A stretch of DNA of 64,000 nt from Bactrocera neohumeralis (GCF_024586455.1 NC_065921.1:61691528-61755527); one strand, 5' to 3'. Shown: positions 22,599-33,714, counted from the first letter of the stretch. Translations and numbers: made by a program. The notes: generated by a model from the sequence alone, not told the origin.

Positions 22599-23375
22599 AT
22601 GTCAGCTAAACCTAAAGCAGCACATGTCATCTCTGGCAACAAGGAGGATTGTAGCCCGTTTACAAGGAGCAACAAGACCGCCCGATCGCCTGACCGTCAA
22701 AGCGCCCAGACACTTAAAGTTGCTACACCAAGTTTACAAGAGGTGACCCCATCAAATACGGCCTCGCACAATGTGACTCCATCAAATAACATCACAATGG
22801 CAACTAATAAAGCCAGCGCAACCGACCTGCCAACACAAGGCACCACTAGAAACGAAGATGCAATAAGTGTGAGCGAATGAGAGAGCGCGCTTGCTGGTCT
22901 AGGCATACTAATTGAAGAGTTGATCGGGCTCACCCATGGCCAAACACAAAGGATTGTAAATCAGCATATGCGAAACATAATTGACAAAATTTCACAATTG
23001 CAAAAACAAGCAGTAGCAGAGGTTAGAGAGTCGGCAATCCACATGACCGCCCAGACGAAAAGAGGTCGCATTACACTCAGCGAAGAACCGATGGCGGAGA
23101 AGCAGAATCAACAACAAAGCAAACGATCTTGTATGAATTCGCCAAAAACCCGAGCAAGAGCAAGCCTAATTGGTCAGTTCAAACGATCAGAAATAACAAA
23201 TGATATTTCTACTACGCAAATGTTTGAAGGCACTGCAAAGTCGCCAGCAATAAAACAATTAGGCACGCAACCAACGTCCATTAATAAAGCAACAAAAACA
23301 AAACCAATGGAGGGACAGTGGTATATAGTAGCTAAGAAAGGCAACCAGAAGACAGCAAAATTGCCAAAAGCAAAA
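22599..23375 (+). pseudogene. LINE ORF1, N-terminal part
   Basis: Nucleic-acid-binding ORF1 protein of the R1-like LINE. ATG at 22599; the first 93 codons are low-complexity Ser/Thr/Asn-rich. An in-frame TGA lies at 22878-22880, after which the same frame continues (ALAGLGILIEELIGLTHGQ ... IIDKISQLQKQAVAEVRESA, a possible helical segment) to WYIVAKKGNQK and is cut by repeat T at 23376. The reading frame resumes at 36536. One stop and the insertion make it non-functional. Confidence 0.75.
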
Positions 23376-23846
23376 CAAGTAAGGAAAGGCTAAGTTTGTG
23401 TGTCACCGAACATTTTATACTCTCGCATGATTAAGTGATAATCGAGATTTCATTATCCGTCATTTACATATTTTTCAAATACCGTATTTGTGTAAAGTTT
23501 TATTCCGCTATCATCATTGGTTCCTAATGTATATTTGTGCAATCAGATGGAATTCAAAATAGCGTTATATTGGAAGAAGGCGCAGAGAACGTATAATATA
23601 GAGAAGGTTCAACTGCGGACAAGCTGTGAACTGTCAAGAGCTAACAATAATCCTATTAGTGGATTTCACAATCATATCAATTGATTGAATATCATTTCAG
23701 AAGGAGAAATTTTAACAGAAATGAGTGAACAGAGCTGAGGATTGATTGAAAATTATGCTCAGAAATATACATTGTTATTACAGACGTATGTTGGCCTCTT
23801 GGCTTATATTTTTATACGTTTACATGCAATCATATCAATTGATATG

Positions 23847-24232
23847 AGTTACATGTACGACTATTTTCGTATGTAAAAACACCTGACAAAGCAGTTGATA
23901 AATACGACGAACTGTTAAAGCAAATTGCAACATAACACCATTTCCGGCTTTTTGCAATTTGCTTAAACAAATAAAGTAATAATAAATTAATTTAATAAGT
24001 AAATTTCGTAAGAATTATTTGAATTAATAAAAGAATGCTTATTCAACAATAATATGTTAAAAATAAGTGAATATTATTAATAAGCAATTTGTAATTAGAA
24101 TAAGCTTCATTTTAAGTAAATTTTATCAAATAAAGCAGTCTGTTCTGGAGGTCCAACAACGTCACCTCGTTGCAATCTAATTTGATTTTTTGACTTTTTT
24201 AAAAACCCGTTTACCGCGACTAAACACATAAT
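23847..24232 (+). repeat. Errantivirus 5' LTR
   Basis: 386 bp from AGTTACATG to the base before the primer site. It contains the coding overlap with the env C-terminus (in the 3' copy), an AATAAA at ~24131 and a GT-poor AT-rich U3. Its last ~34 bp (24199-24232) are missing from the 3' LTR. Confidence 0.88.
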
Positions 24233-24246
24233 TGGCGCAGTCGGTA
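24233..24246 (+). promoter_or_regulatory. Primer-binding site, tRNA-Ser type
   Basis: TGGCGCAGTCGGTA directly after the 5' LTR, the sequence used by the 17.6/297 group of errantiviruses, complementary to the 3' end of a serine tRNA (from memory). Confidence 0.75.
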
Positions 24247-24565
24247 ATCCTTAGTAAAAATTTACAAGGATAGTGAAACGTTACTATAACACCCAAACAA
24301 ATCCTGCGAATCTGTAGCCAACTCAGGAAGTTGACCAGACCCTCCAGGATATAACAAAAATAAAATAAAATAATTTTTCGCAGTGAAAACGACCTAAAGT
24401 TAAAGGCGTTAACCCACCGAAAATATCCGAAAAAAAAAAAACAAGTTTTGCAGTGAACACGAAAAGAAAAACAAAAGCGTGGAGTCACCAAAATTAGCGA
24501 AGGTAACGAGGAAAACCATCGAAATCAAAACATCGAGGCAACAAATATTCGATAACAACAGAAAA

Positions 24566-25861
24566 ATGGAACAAGAGCAGATTCAAATACCCAACGTAGA
24601 GCTCATCGAGCAACTGAGCAGAAGAGAGCAGCAGTTGGAGCAACTTCGACAAGCGTATGTCGATCTCCAACATCGTCAAGCAACCAATGAAAATGACCTA
24701 CAACGAATTATGAAAAACATTCAACACATACCCACATTCACGGGAAAAGGAGAAGTAACAATAAATTCTTTTATGAGCAGCATCGAATATCTACTGTCAA
24801 ATATAAGAGATGAGGAAGTCAAAAAGGAAGCCACCAGGGCAATATATTATAGGACGATACAAGGGGAGGCAAAGGACGTTATAATAAATTTACCGCACCC
24901 GGACAACTGGACGGAAATCAAGAAAGCGCTGAAGTTAAGATATAAACCTGATCTGGAACCCCATGAAGTATACAGGAGAATATGCAGTATAAAGGCAAAC
25001 ACGGTGAGTGAGTTAGCAATACTTATACAAAATATCAAATACAAAGCTGATGAACTTAGAATATATTATAAGGACGATGTAGGGATAGACATGACCAACG
25101 TGGACAGTCTTTTAGTGAACACAATTAAAGAAATGACACAGGGAACATTATTAGACAAAATTTACGAGGAACATGACCTTTATAATATTATAGAGATAAT
25201 GACAAAAAGAAGATATGAGGATACATGTATTAGGCCAGAATTTAAAAAAACCAAACTAGCATATGGACAGCACGGACAATACAGCAACAATAGAAAATAC
25301 TATAATAATAGTAATGAGAAATATATAGGCAAAGACGTTAGACCAGGTCAAGTTAGGCAAAATGTTCCAAATTTTTTCCAAAATAAGGGAAATGTGGATA
25401 ACAATTCTAATCAATTTAGACAGAATTTCCAACAGAAAGGAAATAGAGATAATAATTCTCACCAATATGGGCAAAGGTTCCCAACATATAAAGATAATAA
25501 CTCAGGTAGAGAGAGGAGAAATATAAACTCAAACCAAGTAAGACTAGATAGAGGAGAGCCTATGGAAGTAGATAGTATAGAATTCGATCAGGAAAGATCT
25601 CAAATGGCAGGACACCCTAGCAGCAGGAGCAGCCAAAATCGCTTGCAAACGCCTAGGCAAAGCTATAGAGAACTCGAAGATTATAGAGAAACTAATAATT
25701 CAGATCAAGAGAGATCCCGAATAGCAGGACACCCTAGCAGTAGTAGCAGCCAAAATCGCTTGCAAACACCTAGGCAAAGCTATAGAGAAAGTGACGACTA
25801 CAGGGAAATTAATGAATCAATTTTTTTTACAAGGAAGCCTCGGAGAGCTTACCACGAATAG
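24566..25861 (+). CDS. gag: Errantivirus Gag
   Basis: Capsid polyprotein, 431 codons from the first ATG at 24566 (good context, A at -3 and G at +4); the frame is open 29 codons further upstream without ATG. A glutamine/glutamate-rich coiled-coil-like start (IEQLSRREQQLEQLRQAYVD) precedes the capsid fold region (IPTFTGKGEVTINSFMSSIE ... YRTIQGEAKDVI ... WTEIKKALKLRYKP), then an Asn/Arg-rich basic tail. No zinc knuckle, as usual in this branch. Near the C-terminus a 39-residue unit (GHPSS.SSQNRLQTPRQSYRE core) is tandemly duplicated with an exact 117-nt period (25586, 25703). The frame ends with TAG at 25859 just after a T8 run (25820-25827) that fits a -1 ribosomal slip into pol. Confidence 0.9.
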   Translation: MEQEQIQIPNVELIEQLSRREQQLEQLRQAYVDLQHRQATNENDLQRIMKNIQHIPTFTGKGEVTINSFMSSIEYLLSNIRDEEVKKEATRAIYYRTIQGEAKDVIINLPHPDNWTEIKKALKLRYKPDLEPHEVYRRICSIKANTVSELAILIQNIKYKADELRIYYKDDVGIDMTNVDSLLVNTIKEMTQGTLLDKIYEEHDLYNIIEIMTKRRYEDTCIRPEFKKTKLAYGQHGQYSNNRKYYNNSNEKYIGKDVRPGQVRQNVPNFFQNKGNVDNNSNQFRQNFQQKGNRDNNSHQYGQRFPTYKDNNSGRERRNINSNQVRLDRGEPMEVDSIEFDQERSQMAGHPSSRSSQNRLQTPRQSYRELEDYRETNNSDQERSRIAGHPSSSSSQNRLQTPRQSYRESDDYREINESIFFTRKPRRAYHE

Positions 25862-28800
25862 TAATAACAATTAAAAATAAAAAATATATTGCGCTTATCG
25901 ATACGGGAGCGAATATATGTAAGTTTAGTGGATTCTGAATTGAACGAATTTCGAAAAATTCCACTTAAAAATAATATAACAATAAGAACAGTAACAAGCA
26001 AGGAAACAATTACCCATGAAGTGCATACGGAAGCACCAAAAGAATTCAATTTACCTGAAAACGCGTATATAAGATGGAGATCAACATCATTAAAAAATAG
26101 GAAATATAATTTCATAATAGGAATTGATTTATTAAATCATTTAAACACGATGATAAATCTAATAGATGGAAAAATTTCACTAAATAAAAAAGAATCAGAA
26201 TTTTTAAATAAACCATTCAATTTCAGTGAAATATGTACCCTAGAAACAACAAATGAGAAATTAAAAGAAATTAAATTAGATCATCTAAATGCAGAAGAGT
26301 TTAGAGAAATCACGAAATTATTGAAAAAATTCGAAAACCTTTTATTTAAAGAAGGAGAAAAATTAACAAGTACTACGGAAATTCAACACGAAATAAAAAC
26401 TACTACAGAAGAGCAAATAAATTCTAAATTATATAGATATCCACCCCAACATGAAGAAGAAGTTAGAAAACAAATCAGAGAAATGGAAGAACAAGGAATT
26501 ATAAGGAAAAGTAATTCTCGATATTCCAGCCCTTTAATAGTAATTCCAAAGAAAATGGATAATTCAGGGAAAAGAAAGTACAGGATAGTAATCGATTATA
26601 GGAAGTTAAATGAGGTAACTATAGATGATAAATATCCTCTTCCTAACATTGATTCAATTTTAGATAAATTGGGACGAGCCCAATATTTTACTACACTAGA
26701 CTTAGCAAAAGGTTATCATCAAATTACAATCAAAGAGGAAGATAGGTGTAAAACAGCGTTCGTAACACCTCATGGCTTGTATGAATTTACAAGAATGCCA
26801 TTCGGGTTAAAGAATGCACCAGCAACCTTTCAACGACTCATGAACGAAATTTTACGAGACTTTATAAACAAAACATGCGTAGTATACTTAGATGATATAC
26901 TAATCTTTAGCACAACGTTACAGGAACATATACAATCAATTAGAGATATTTTCAAGGTATTAGAATCAAAAAATTTAAAAATACAAATGGATAAATGTAA
27001 TTTTCTGAAAAAAGAAACAGAATTTTTAGGACATATTCTAACAAAAGATGGTATCAAGCCCAATCCAAATAAAATCAAAGTAATAGAAGAATTAGAATTA
27101 CCAAAAACGGAAAAACAAATTAAGAGCTTTTTAGGTATAACAGGTTATTATAGGAAATTTGTTAAGGACTATGCAAAGGTAGCACAACCAATTACAAAAT
27201 ATCTAAAAAAAGGAGTCCGAGTTAATATAAAAGATCCTTCATATATAGAAGCATTCGAAAAACTTAAACGATTAATAAGCTCGCATCCAATTTTACGGTA
27301 TCCAAATTTTGAAAAAGCATTTACATTAACTACAGATGCATCAAATTATGCAATAGGAGCATTTATATCTCAAGAAGGACACCCAATATGTTATGCATCA
27401 AGAACCTTAAATAATCATGAACGAAATTATTCAGCAACTGATAAGGAATTTTTAGCAATTATTTGGAGCGTAAACTACTTTAGACCATATTTATACGGTA
27501 GAAAATTTAAGATCGTAACAGATCATCAACCAATTAAATATTTACATTCAAAATATAGAGGGAAAGACATGTCACCAAAACATCAAAGATGGTTGTTAAA
27601 ATTAGGTGAATATCAATTTGACATCGAATATATTAAAGGAAAGGAAAACAGAGTAGCAGATTTTCTTAGCAGAATACAAGATAATGAAGATGAGATAAAA
27701 GGAAATAAAGATGAAAATACCGATGAAATTTCAGAGCATGACCTAAATATAGTTAACAATTTAGATGACGATACATCAATGCAAACAATACATTCAGCAG
27801 AAGAAAATTTACAAGATCATTTTTATATCAAGGAGGAGATAGTTAATAAATATAAAACCCAAATTATTTTGACAAACAACAAGACAGAAGAACTAAAACA
27901 GATACATGGAAAAAGAATTATTTTTATTTCAGAGTATGATTTCGATAGATTGAGTGAAATATTTAAAAAATATATAACAAAAGGAAAAGTAGGAATTTAT
28001 TCGGAATTATCCGAGCGACAGTACAACATAGTACAAGAGAAACTAATAGAAATGTTTTCAAATGATAAACAATTAGAATTTATAAAGAGCACAATGAGAG
28101 CACAGGATATAGAAACAGAAGTGGAAGCTGTTAAGCAAATTTCGTTGTATCACGTTAGAGAAAGTATGCATTCGGGCATACAAGAAACATATAATCAACT
28201 TAGAAATAAAATTTATTATCCGAAATTAGGAGAGTTAATTCAAATAGTAATTAATCAATGCGAAACATGTCAAGAAGTAAAATATGATAGGAGACCTATT
28301 AAACAAAAATTTTTTCATACAGAAACGCCTACGAAGAATAATGAAATAATCCACATAGACACATATGTTATAAAAAGATTCCATTTTTTAACAATTATAG
28401 ACAAATTTTCCAAATATGGAGTAGCATATCCTTTAACTGATAGAAATCACATTACATTCATCGAACAATTAGAAGACTATTTTACCAAAATAGGAAAACC
28501 AAAGAAAATAGTAGCTGACAATGAATTTAATGCTACAAGAATTAGGGAATTTTTAAATAATGAAAATATAGAACTCCATTTAACCAAACCCAACAGTCAT
28601 ACGGGTAATGCAGACATTGAAAGATTTCATAATACAATTTCTGAAAAATTTAGAATGTTATATAAATTAAATAAAAATGTATCAATTAAGCAGCTAATTC
28701 AAAAAGCTATTAGGAATTATAATGATAGATTTCATTCTACAATAAAATTCACACCCAACGAGGTACATAACAATAAAGTAGATAAAGAGATAGTAAGAAA

Positions 28801-29038
28801 AAATTTAGAACAACAAAAAGAAAAGACAATCAACAAACTAAATAGGAACAGGGAAGACTATACTGAACAAAGAACGGAAGGATTTATAAAAAATTATAAA
28901 GCAGTTAGGCACAAGGAACAGCCTAAATATAGAAAACAAAACTTAGAAAAAATCCATACTAGCAATATAAAAAGACCTTTAAAATTTACAGATTTGGATA
29001 ATGTGGACAGTAATAGCTTTAATGACACAACATTGTGA
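25828..29038 (+). pseudogene. pol: Errantivirus Pol (protease-RT-RNase H-integrase), one frameshift in protease
   Basis: Reached by a -1 shift from gag at the T8 run. The -1 frame carries the protease active site ALIDTGAN at ~25891, but one extra base at about 25921-25924 moves the rest into another frame, so protease and RT are not contiguous as sequenced. Downstream, 1040+ codons are uninterrupted. RT has RIVIDYRKLNEVT, TTLDLAKGYHQI, MPFGLKNAPATFQ and catalytic YLDD (~26884). RNase H has TTDASNYAIGAF (~27330), then VADFLSRI. Integrase has an HHCC zinc finger (~28150-28275), then catalytic D (HIDTY, ~28355), D (VADNEFN, ~28515) and E (ADIERFHN, ~28615). Stop at 29036, overlapping env. If the extra base is a sequencing error the gene is intact. 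Confidence 0.9.
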
Positions 29039-30485
29039 CGGGACAATAGATTTGACAGAAATAACGGAACAAAACGGATTCATAGATTTAGAAATTAGAA
29101 ATCAAGAAATACCTAAAGACAGCGACATAGTTATACATATGATAGATCTTCAACAAATAGAAAATATCATTAATGATATGACAGATAATGTAATTTTAAT
29201 GAAAATAGAAAATAAAGAAATATTACAAAGGGAGTTACTAGAAGTTAGGAATAAGCTAATGACACTCATGCCAAACAAAAACAGAAATAAAAGAGGTTTA
29301 GTTAACGCAATAGGCACAATGTCGAAATGGCTCTTTGGTACAATGGACGAAGACGATAGGCAAAACATACAAACACACCTTTTACGAACTAATGAAACAA
29401 TAAATCATCAAATTGAAGTCAACGACTATTTTAATTCAGCTCTGGAGTATCTTAAGAAAATTATTAAAAGTGATAGGATAAAAATCGAAAAAGAACTTAA
29501 TTCTATAAATAAGTTAATGTATGATGATGATAAACAAAATCTATACTTAGACCAATACACTAAAATCCAATTATTAAAAAGTAAAATAGATCATATACAA
29601 GACAATATAGTATCAGCCAAATATGGGATATTACATCCTAATATATTAACAAATGAAGAAATTTTAAAATATAATATTGATTTTAATAAACTTAAATATA
29701 TACAATTGGGAACAGCAAATTTAAATAATACTTATTTAATATTCGGTATTAAAATACCTAAAAATTTTGAACATGTAAAAATAAGAACAATTATTGCAAT
29801 CCCAAACAAAGACCAAAATGAAATAGAAGCAAAAATTGAAGAAATATTTACTTATGAAAATAAAACGTTTACATTTGAAGAAAATAAATCATTGAAAGGA
29901 TTAAAACCAAGTAACCACTGTATTTTAAGAAAAAATTGTAAACTCATAAAAAATAACGAACTTGAGATATTAGCACTAGATATAAAAACAATTGTTATTA
30001 AAAATGCAAATACTTTAAAAATTAATAATACATGTAATCAAGAACTACCATTAATAAGTGGAAACTATGTAATAAGGTTTAATAATTGTTCAATTAAAAT
30101 TAATGATTATTATTTTTCAAATTTTGTTGAAGATATAAAAGAAAATATTGTAACTTTAAAATATAAAGACAGTCAGAATTTTACGAAAAAAATTATTTTT
30201 GACGAAATAGTAGAAGAACATAAATCAAATATAGAAAACATTGTTAAATTGAAAATACATACGAAAATATCTCATATTTGCAACATATTAAGCATAATTA
30301 CAATTATATTAGTAGCTACTGTCATTATCAAAAAACACAAATATATAAAAATAATATTAAATAAAAGAATTCAGGAGAATTCTACTATAGAGGGGGGAGT
30401 AGTTACATGTACGACTACGTATGTAAAAACACCTGACAAAGCAGTTGATAAATACGACGAACTGTTAAAGCAAATTGCAACATAA
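29001..30485 (+). CDS. env: Errantivirus envelope-like glycoprotein
   Basis: 494 codons, uninterrupted, overlapping the end of pol by 38 nt; errantiviruses express it from a spliced RNA. Related to baculovirus F-type fusion proteins. A short hydrophobic start (VIALM) may be a weak signal peptide. A furin-like site RNKR (residues 95-98, 29283-29294) is followed by GLVNAIG and a WLFGTMDEDD segment, matching the fusion-peptide region of the family. A hydrophobic segment near residues 427-444 (IITIILVATVII), followed by lysines, is the likely membrane anchor. The C-terminus (VKTPDKAVDKYDELLKQ) is encoded inside the 3' LTR. No stop or frameshift seen. Whether it is functional cannot be told from sequence. 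Confidence 0.87.
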   Translation: MWTVIALMTQHCDGTIDLTEITEQNGFIDLEIRNQEIPKDSDIVIHMIDLQQIENIINDMTDNVILMKIENKEILQRELLEVRNKLMTLMPNKNRNKRGLVNAIGTMSKWLFGTMDEDDRQNIQTHLLRTNETINHQIEVNDYFNSALEYLKKIIKSDRIKIEKELNSINKLMYDDDKQNLYLDQYTKIQLLKSKIDHIQDNIVSAKYGILHPNILTNEEILKYNIDFNKLKYIQLGTANLNNTYLIFGIKIPKNFEHVKIRTIIAIPNKDQNEIEAKIEEIFTYENKTFTFEENKSLKGLKPSNHCILRKNCKLIKNNELEILALDIKTIVIKNANTLKINNTCNQELPLISGNYVIRFNNCSIKINDYYFSNFVEDIKENIVTLKYKDSQNFTKKIIFDEIVEEHKSNIENIVKLKIHTKISHICNILSIITIILVATVIIKKHKYIKIILNKRIQENSTIEGGVVTCTTTYVKTPDKAVDKYDELLKQIAT

Positions 30486-30747
30486 CACCATTTCCGGTTT
30501 TTGCAATTTGCTTAAACAAATAAAGTAATAAAAAATTAATTTAATAAGTAAATTTCGTAAGAATTATTTGAATTAATAAAAGAATGCTTATTCAACAATA
30601 ATATGTTAAAAATAAGTGAATATTATTAATAAGCAATTTGTAATTAGAATAAGCTTCATTTTAAGTAAATTTTATCAAATAAAGCAGTCTGTTCTGGAGG
30701 TCCAACAACGTCACCTCGTTGCAATCTAATTTGATTTTTTGACTTTT
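30401..30747 (+). repeat. Errantivirus 3' LTR, short at its right end
   Basis: ~347 bp nearly identical to the 5' LTR, ending at GACTTTT where the 5' LTR continues ~34 bp further. The following sequence (CGCTTCTCTATATT) is unrelated to the 5' LTR end, so the junction and any target duplication were lost. Confidence 0.85.
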
Positions 30748-30895
30748 CGCTTCTCTATATTTACGTACAAAATATGTATGTATGTGCGTAATCGCACAAA
30801 TAATATATGCGTACGCATGTAAATCAAAAAATACAAACATTCTTCTGGAAAAAAAACAATAGTCTCAAAAATCAAATATGTGCGTATTAGTCTAA

Positions 30896-32897
30896 GATCC
30901 CACCATAGCACGACCATCACCCATCGTATTACGGGATGAAAATAATTTTTATATAAAATTTGTTAAATAAAAAAATTAATTTCGAGGAGGTTGCCTGGAA
31001 ATTGTGATGCTAAGTGTAGTTAATTAATAATTAAAAAAAAGATTTTTTTTTTAACATTACACCCACAGTCTTACGCAATAAGCAGTAGACTAATCGAAAG
31101 CATATAGCTTGTAGAATATGCAAACACTGGGTTGCCTTCTTTTTCCCGGTGCAATTATTGGGTTGCCAGGTACATACAGGTAACTTAAAAATAGTGATTT
31201 GCACCTATCGACTTACGCGATAAACCTTATACCAAAATAAAGATAATTTTATTGCGAGTATAATGATATAAGGTTGCCTGCGAAAAATTGGTGCTGAATC
31301 CCGGTTGCCGAGTTTTAAAAAACGAAATATTCGTGCGGCTGAATACGTGCGAAAGATACGTCCGAGGAGCGTATTCAGTGCCATAGAAAAGGACGCAGCA
31401 TTGCAGTTGTGTGTCGCTCCTTCGTCGAAAAAAAAAACAGTCTTGGTACATTTTTTGGCTGAGTATTGGGAAAACCAAAATTTGGTAACGATCATCGGAA
31501 ATAAAAAGATTTTTTTAACTGTGGACCATCAGTGTTTCTCTTACGAAGTCCAACAAAATTCCATAAAAAAAGTGAAGAAGTTGATTATGTATGTCATCAT
31601 GAAGAAGCGGATACGAGGATGATTTTTCATGCATATAAAGCGCCACCTGAGTCGAAAATTTTAATAAATGCCTCTGATACCGATGTTCCGGTTATTTTGC
31701 TGGGAAATATTCACAAAATTCAACATTCTGAATTCGGATACGTATACAAGTTATGCCTAAGTATTCCAGCTTTCCATGCATTTACAGGATGTGATTATAC
31801 GGCTGCATTCTACAATTAAGGAAAAGTGAAACTATATAAATTATTTTCCAAAAACTAAAAGTATCAGACAGTTGTTTCATCATTGACAGATGAAGCTGAT
31901 GTTTTTATCAACGAAAAAATGGACACAGCTCAAGAGTTCACAGCTAATATGTATGGTATAAAAAACTGCAATAGGGTGAATAAAGCGAGATATCGAAATT
32001 TTGTGAAAAGTTATTCTTCAAAAGAAGACAACGAAAAATTCTTAAAAAAAATTAAAAGTTTTGACTCAAATACTATACCACCGTGCTGGATATCACTTAA
32101 ACAAAAAACTTTAAGAACAATTATTGTGAATTCTATGTGGCTTCATGCAACGGATCCTGAATGTGTTAAACTACAGCCTGAAACCTGCTTTTGGTTTGTT
32201 GATGATTATCTAAATCCAACAGGATTCATTGAGGACCAAACGCCTTTTAACAGTACAAGATATTGCTGAAATGACAGAAAAAGAAAATAGTGACGACGAA
32301 TGTTCAGAACTTGAAGATGCCAGTTTTTCTTCGGATGAATCAGATTTTGAATAATGCAAATTAATTAAAAAATATTTTCAATCACTATGTTATTGTACTT
32401 ATAACAAATGGCACTGAATACGTTCCTCGGACGTATCTTTCGCACGCATTCAGCCGCACGAATATTTCGTTTTTTAAAACTCGGCAACCGGGATTCAGCA
32501 CCAATTTTTCGCAGGCAACCTTATATCATTATACTCGCAATAAAATTATCTTTATTTTGGTATAAGGTTTATCGCGTAAGTCGATAGGTGCAAATCACTA
32601 TTTTTAAGTTACCTGTATGTACCTGGCAACCCAATAATTGCACCGGGAAAAAGAAGGCAACCCAGTGTTTGCATATTCTACAAGCTATATGCTTTCGATT
32701 AGTCTACTGCTAATTGCGTAAGACTGTGGGTGTAATGTTAAAAAAAAAATCTTTTTTTTAATTATTAATTAACTACACTTAGCACCACAATTTCCAGGCA
32801 ACCTCCTCGAAATTAATATTTTAATTTAACAAATTTTATATAAAAATTATTTTCATCCCGTAATACGATGGGTGATGGTCGTGCTATGGTGGGATCT
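30896..32897. mobile_element. 2.0-kb DNA element with ~490-bp terminal inverted repeats
   Basis: 30896-31384 is the inverse of 32408-32897, about 97% identical by eye, starting AGATCCCACCATAGCACGAC at both ends. The unique centre (~1.0 kb) encodes remnants of a protein with EADTR, DTDV and HAFTGCD motifs. Such long inverted repeats recall foldback-type elements. No target duplication is obvious (flanks GTCTA and CCTAC). It lies inside the hAT-like unit, 150 bp after the errantivirus. Confidence 0.88.
31385..32354 (+). pseudogene. Protein remnant of the long-inverted-repeat element (EADTR/TGCD type)
   Basis: Three frames together. About 31390-31580 has VHFLAEYWENQN; then HHEEADTRMIFHAY (~31592-31635), ASDTDVPVILLG (~31670) and IPAFHAFTGCDYTAAFYN (~31765-31816, then a stop). 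31883-32269 has ANMYGIKNCNRVNKARYRNF and a C-terminal region with PPC and W..DD..NPTGFIEDQTP, followed by an acidic Ser/Glu/Asp-rich tail to 32354. The order EADTR...DTDV...HAFTGCD...Y(G)...VN.ARY...LPPC is that of large uncharacterised proteins I recall from cnidarian and arthropod transposons. Spacing of the acidic residues resembles PIN/FEN nucleases, which is inference. Stops, frameshifts and a short DTDV-TGCD spacing show it is decayed. Confidence 0.6.
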
Positions 32898-33394
32898 CCT
32901 ACTATATGGCATTCCCACACAAACAATGCATACACAACATACATACTCACATGCGTTCACATGTGGATATGTCACCCGCAAAAATTACAAATATTGTTTT
33001 ACAAAACCAACAATCGTTTGAAAAAGCATCAGAAACCAATATGGCAGCCAAATTGCCGACGTCAAAATTTATAGTAAATTACCCAACAACAAAATGTTCA
33101 TTCATGAACGTAAACGTACTTTCAAAAAGCATATTCGATTCATTCATAAAAGCAGACGCCATTTCATCTCCCCGAGCATGCCTTGCCTACAAGCGTCTTT
33201 TCGCGACGATTTCAAAAGCTAAAAATCATAAATTGAATATATTTCTGAAATGTATGAGAAGGAAAAAGTGTCAACCCCGCAAATATAAGTATTAAAAAAT
33301 ATTAAAATAAAATAGACAACATAGTTTATTTGTCGATTTTTAATTCAAGAAATGTTTCAAAGAAAATATTCAATATTCCTCTGATTCATGTGTA
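32898..33394. other. Unassigned, open frame of 129 codons
   Basis: The frame at 32906-33295 reads through VDMSPAKITNIVLQNQQSFE and ISSPRACLAYKRLFATISKA and ends KCQPRKYKY; basic C-terminus, no recognised motif. It lies between the long-inverted-repeat element and a small MITE, within the hAT-like unit, so it could be a remnant of that unit's own protein. Weak. Confidence 0.2.
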
Positions 33395-33639
33395 CAGTCA
33401 ATCCCGACTTAGTAGTACTCCGCTTAAATGAAAATCAAATCCCTCCCTCATCACACTTAACAGCCTATATTATATCTTGCTGCATCTCACGGTTTGTTTT
33501 TTAAAACACATAGAAATTATTGTTTTAAGAACGACTCGTTTAAGTATCCGCGGTCGCTTATGTACCATATTATATTTTTATTTTTAACTAATTACAAATA
33601 TCTGTATCTTTGATTGTGGCACATAACCGGAATTGACTG
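33395..33639. mobile_element. 245-bp pogo/Tigger-like MITE candidate
   Basis: Ends CAGTCAATCCCGACTTA and, inverted, CAGTCAATTCCGGTTATG, flanked by TA on both sides (33393-33394, 33640-33641). CAGT(C)AA plus TA duplication suits the pogo/Tigger group. Inverted repeats are only ~18 bp and imperfect. Confidence 0.55.
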
Positions 33640-33714
33640 TATTTGTCAAGGAATGTGAAAAATATTTTGTGATTCTGAAATATTTTTACGCAGCTACGTC
33701 GAACATACATATTT

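Larger units (their letters stand above)
23847..30747 (+). mobile_element. Gypsy-group errantivirus (endogenous retrovirus) with gag, pol, env
   Basis: 6.9-kb LTR retrotransposon. LTRs begin AGTTACATGTACGAC (23847 and 30401) and are almost identical over ~350 bp, with only a 4-nt indel, a couple of 1-nt indels and a few substitutions. A tRNA-Ser-type primer site follows the 5' LTR at 24233 and a polypurine tract AGAGGGGGGAG lies at 30388-30399. Order gag, pol, env with pol/env overlap is that of the 17.6/297/tom branch. The 3' LTR lacks the last ~35 bp present in the 5' LTR, and no target duplication can be shown. Protease is frameshifted; env is open. Confidence 0.93.
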
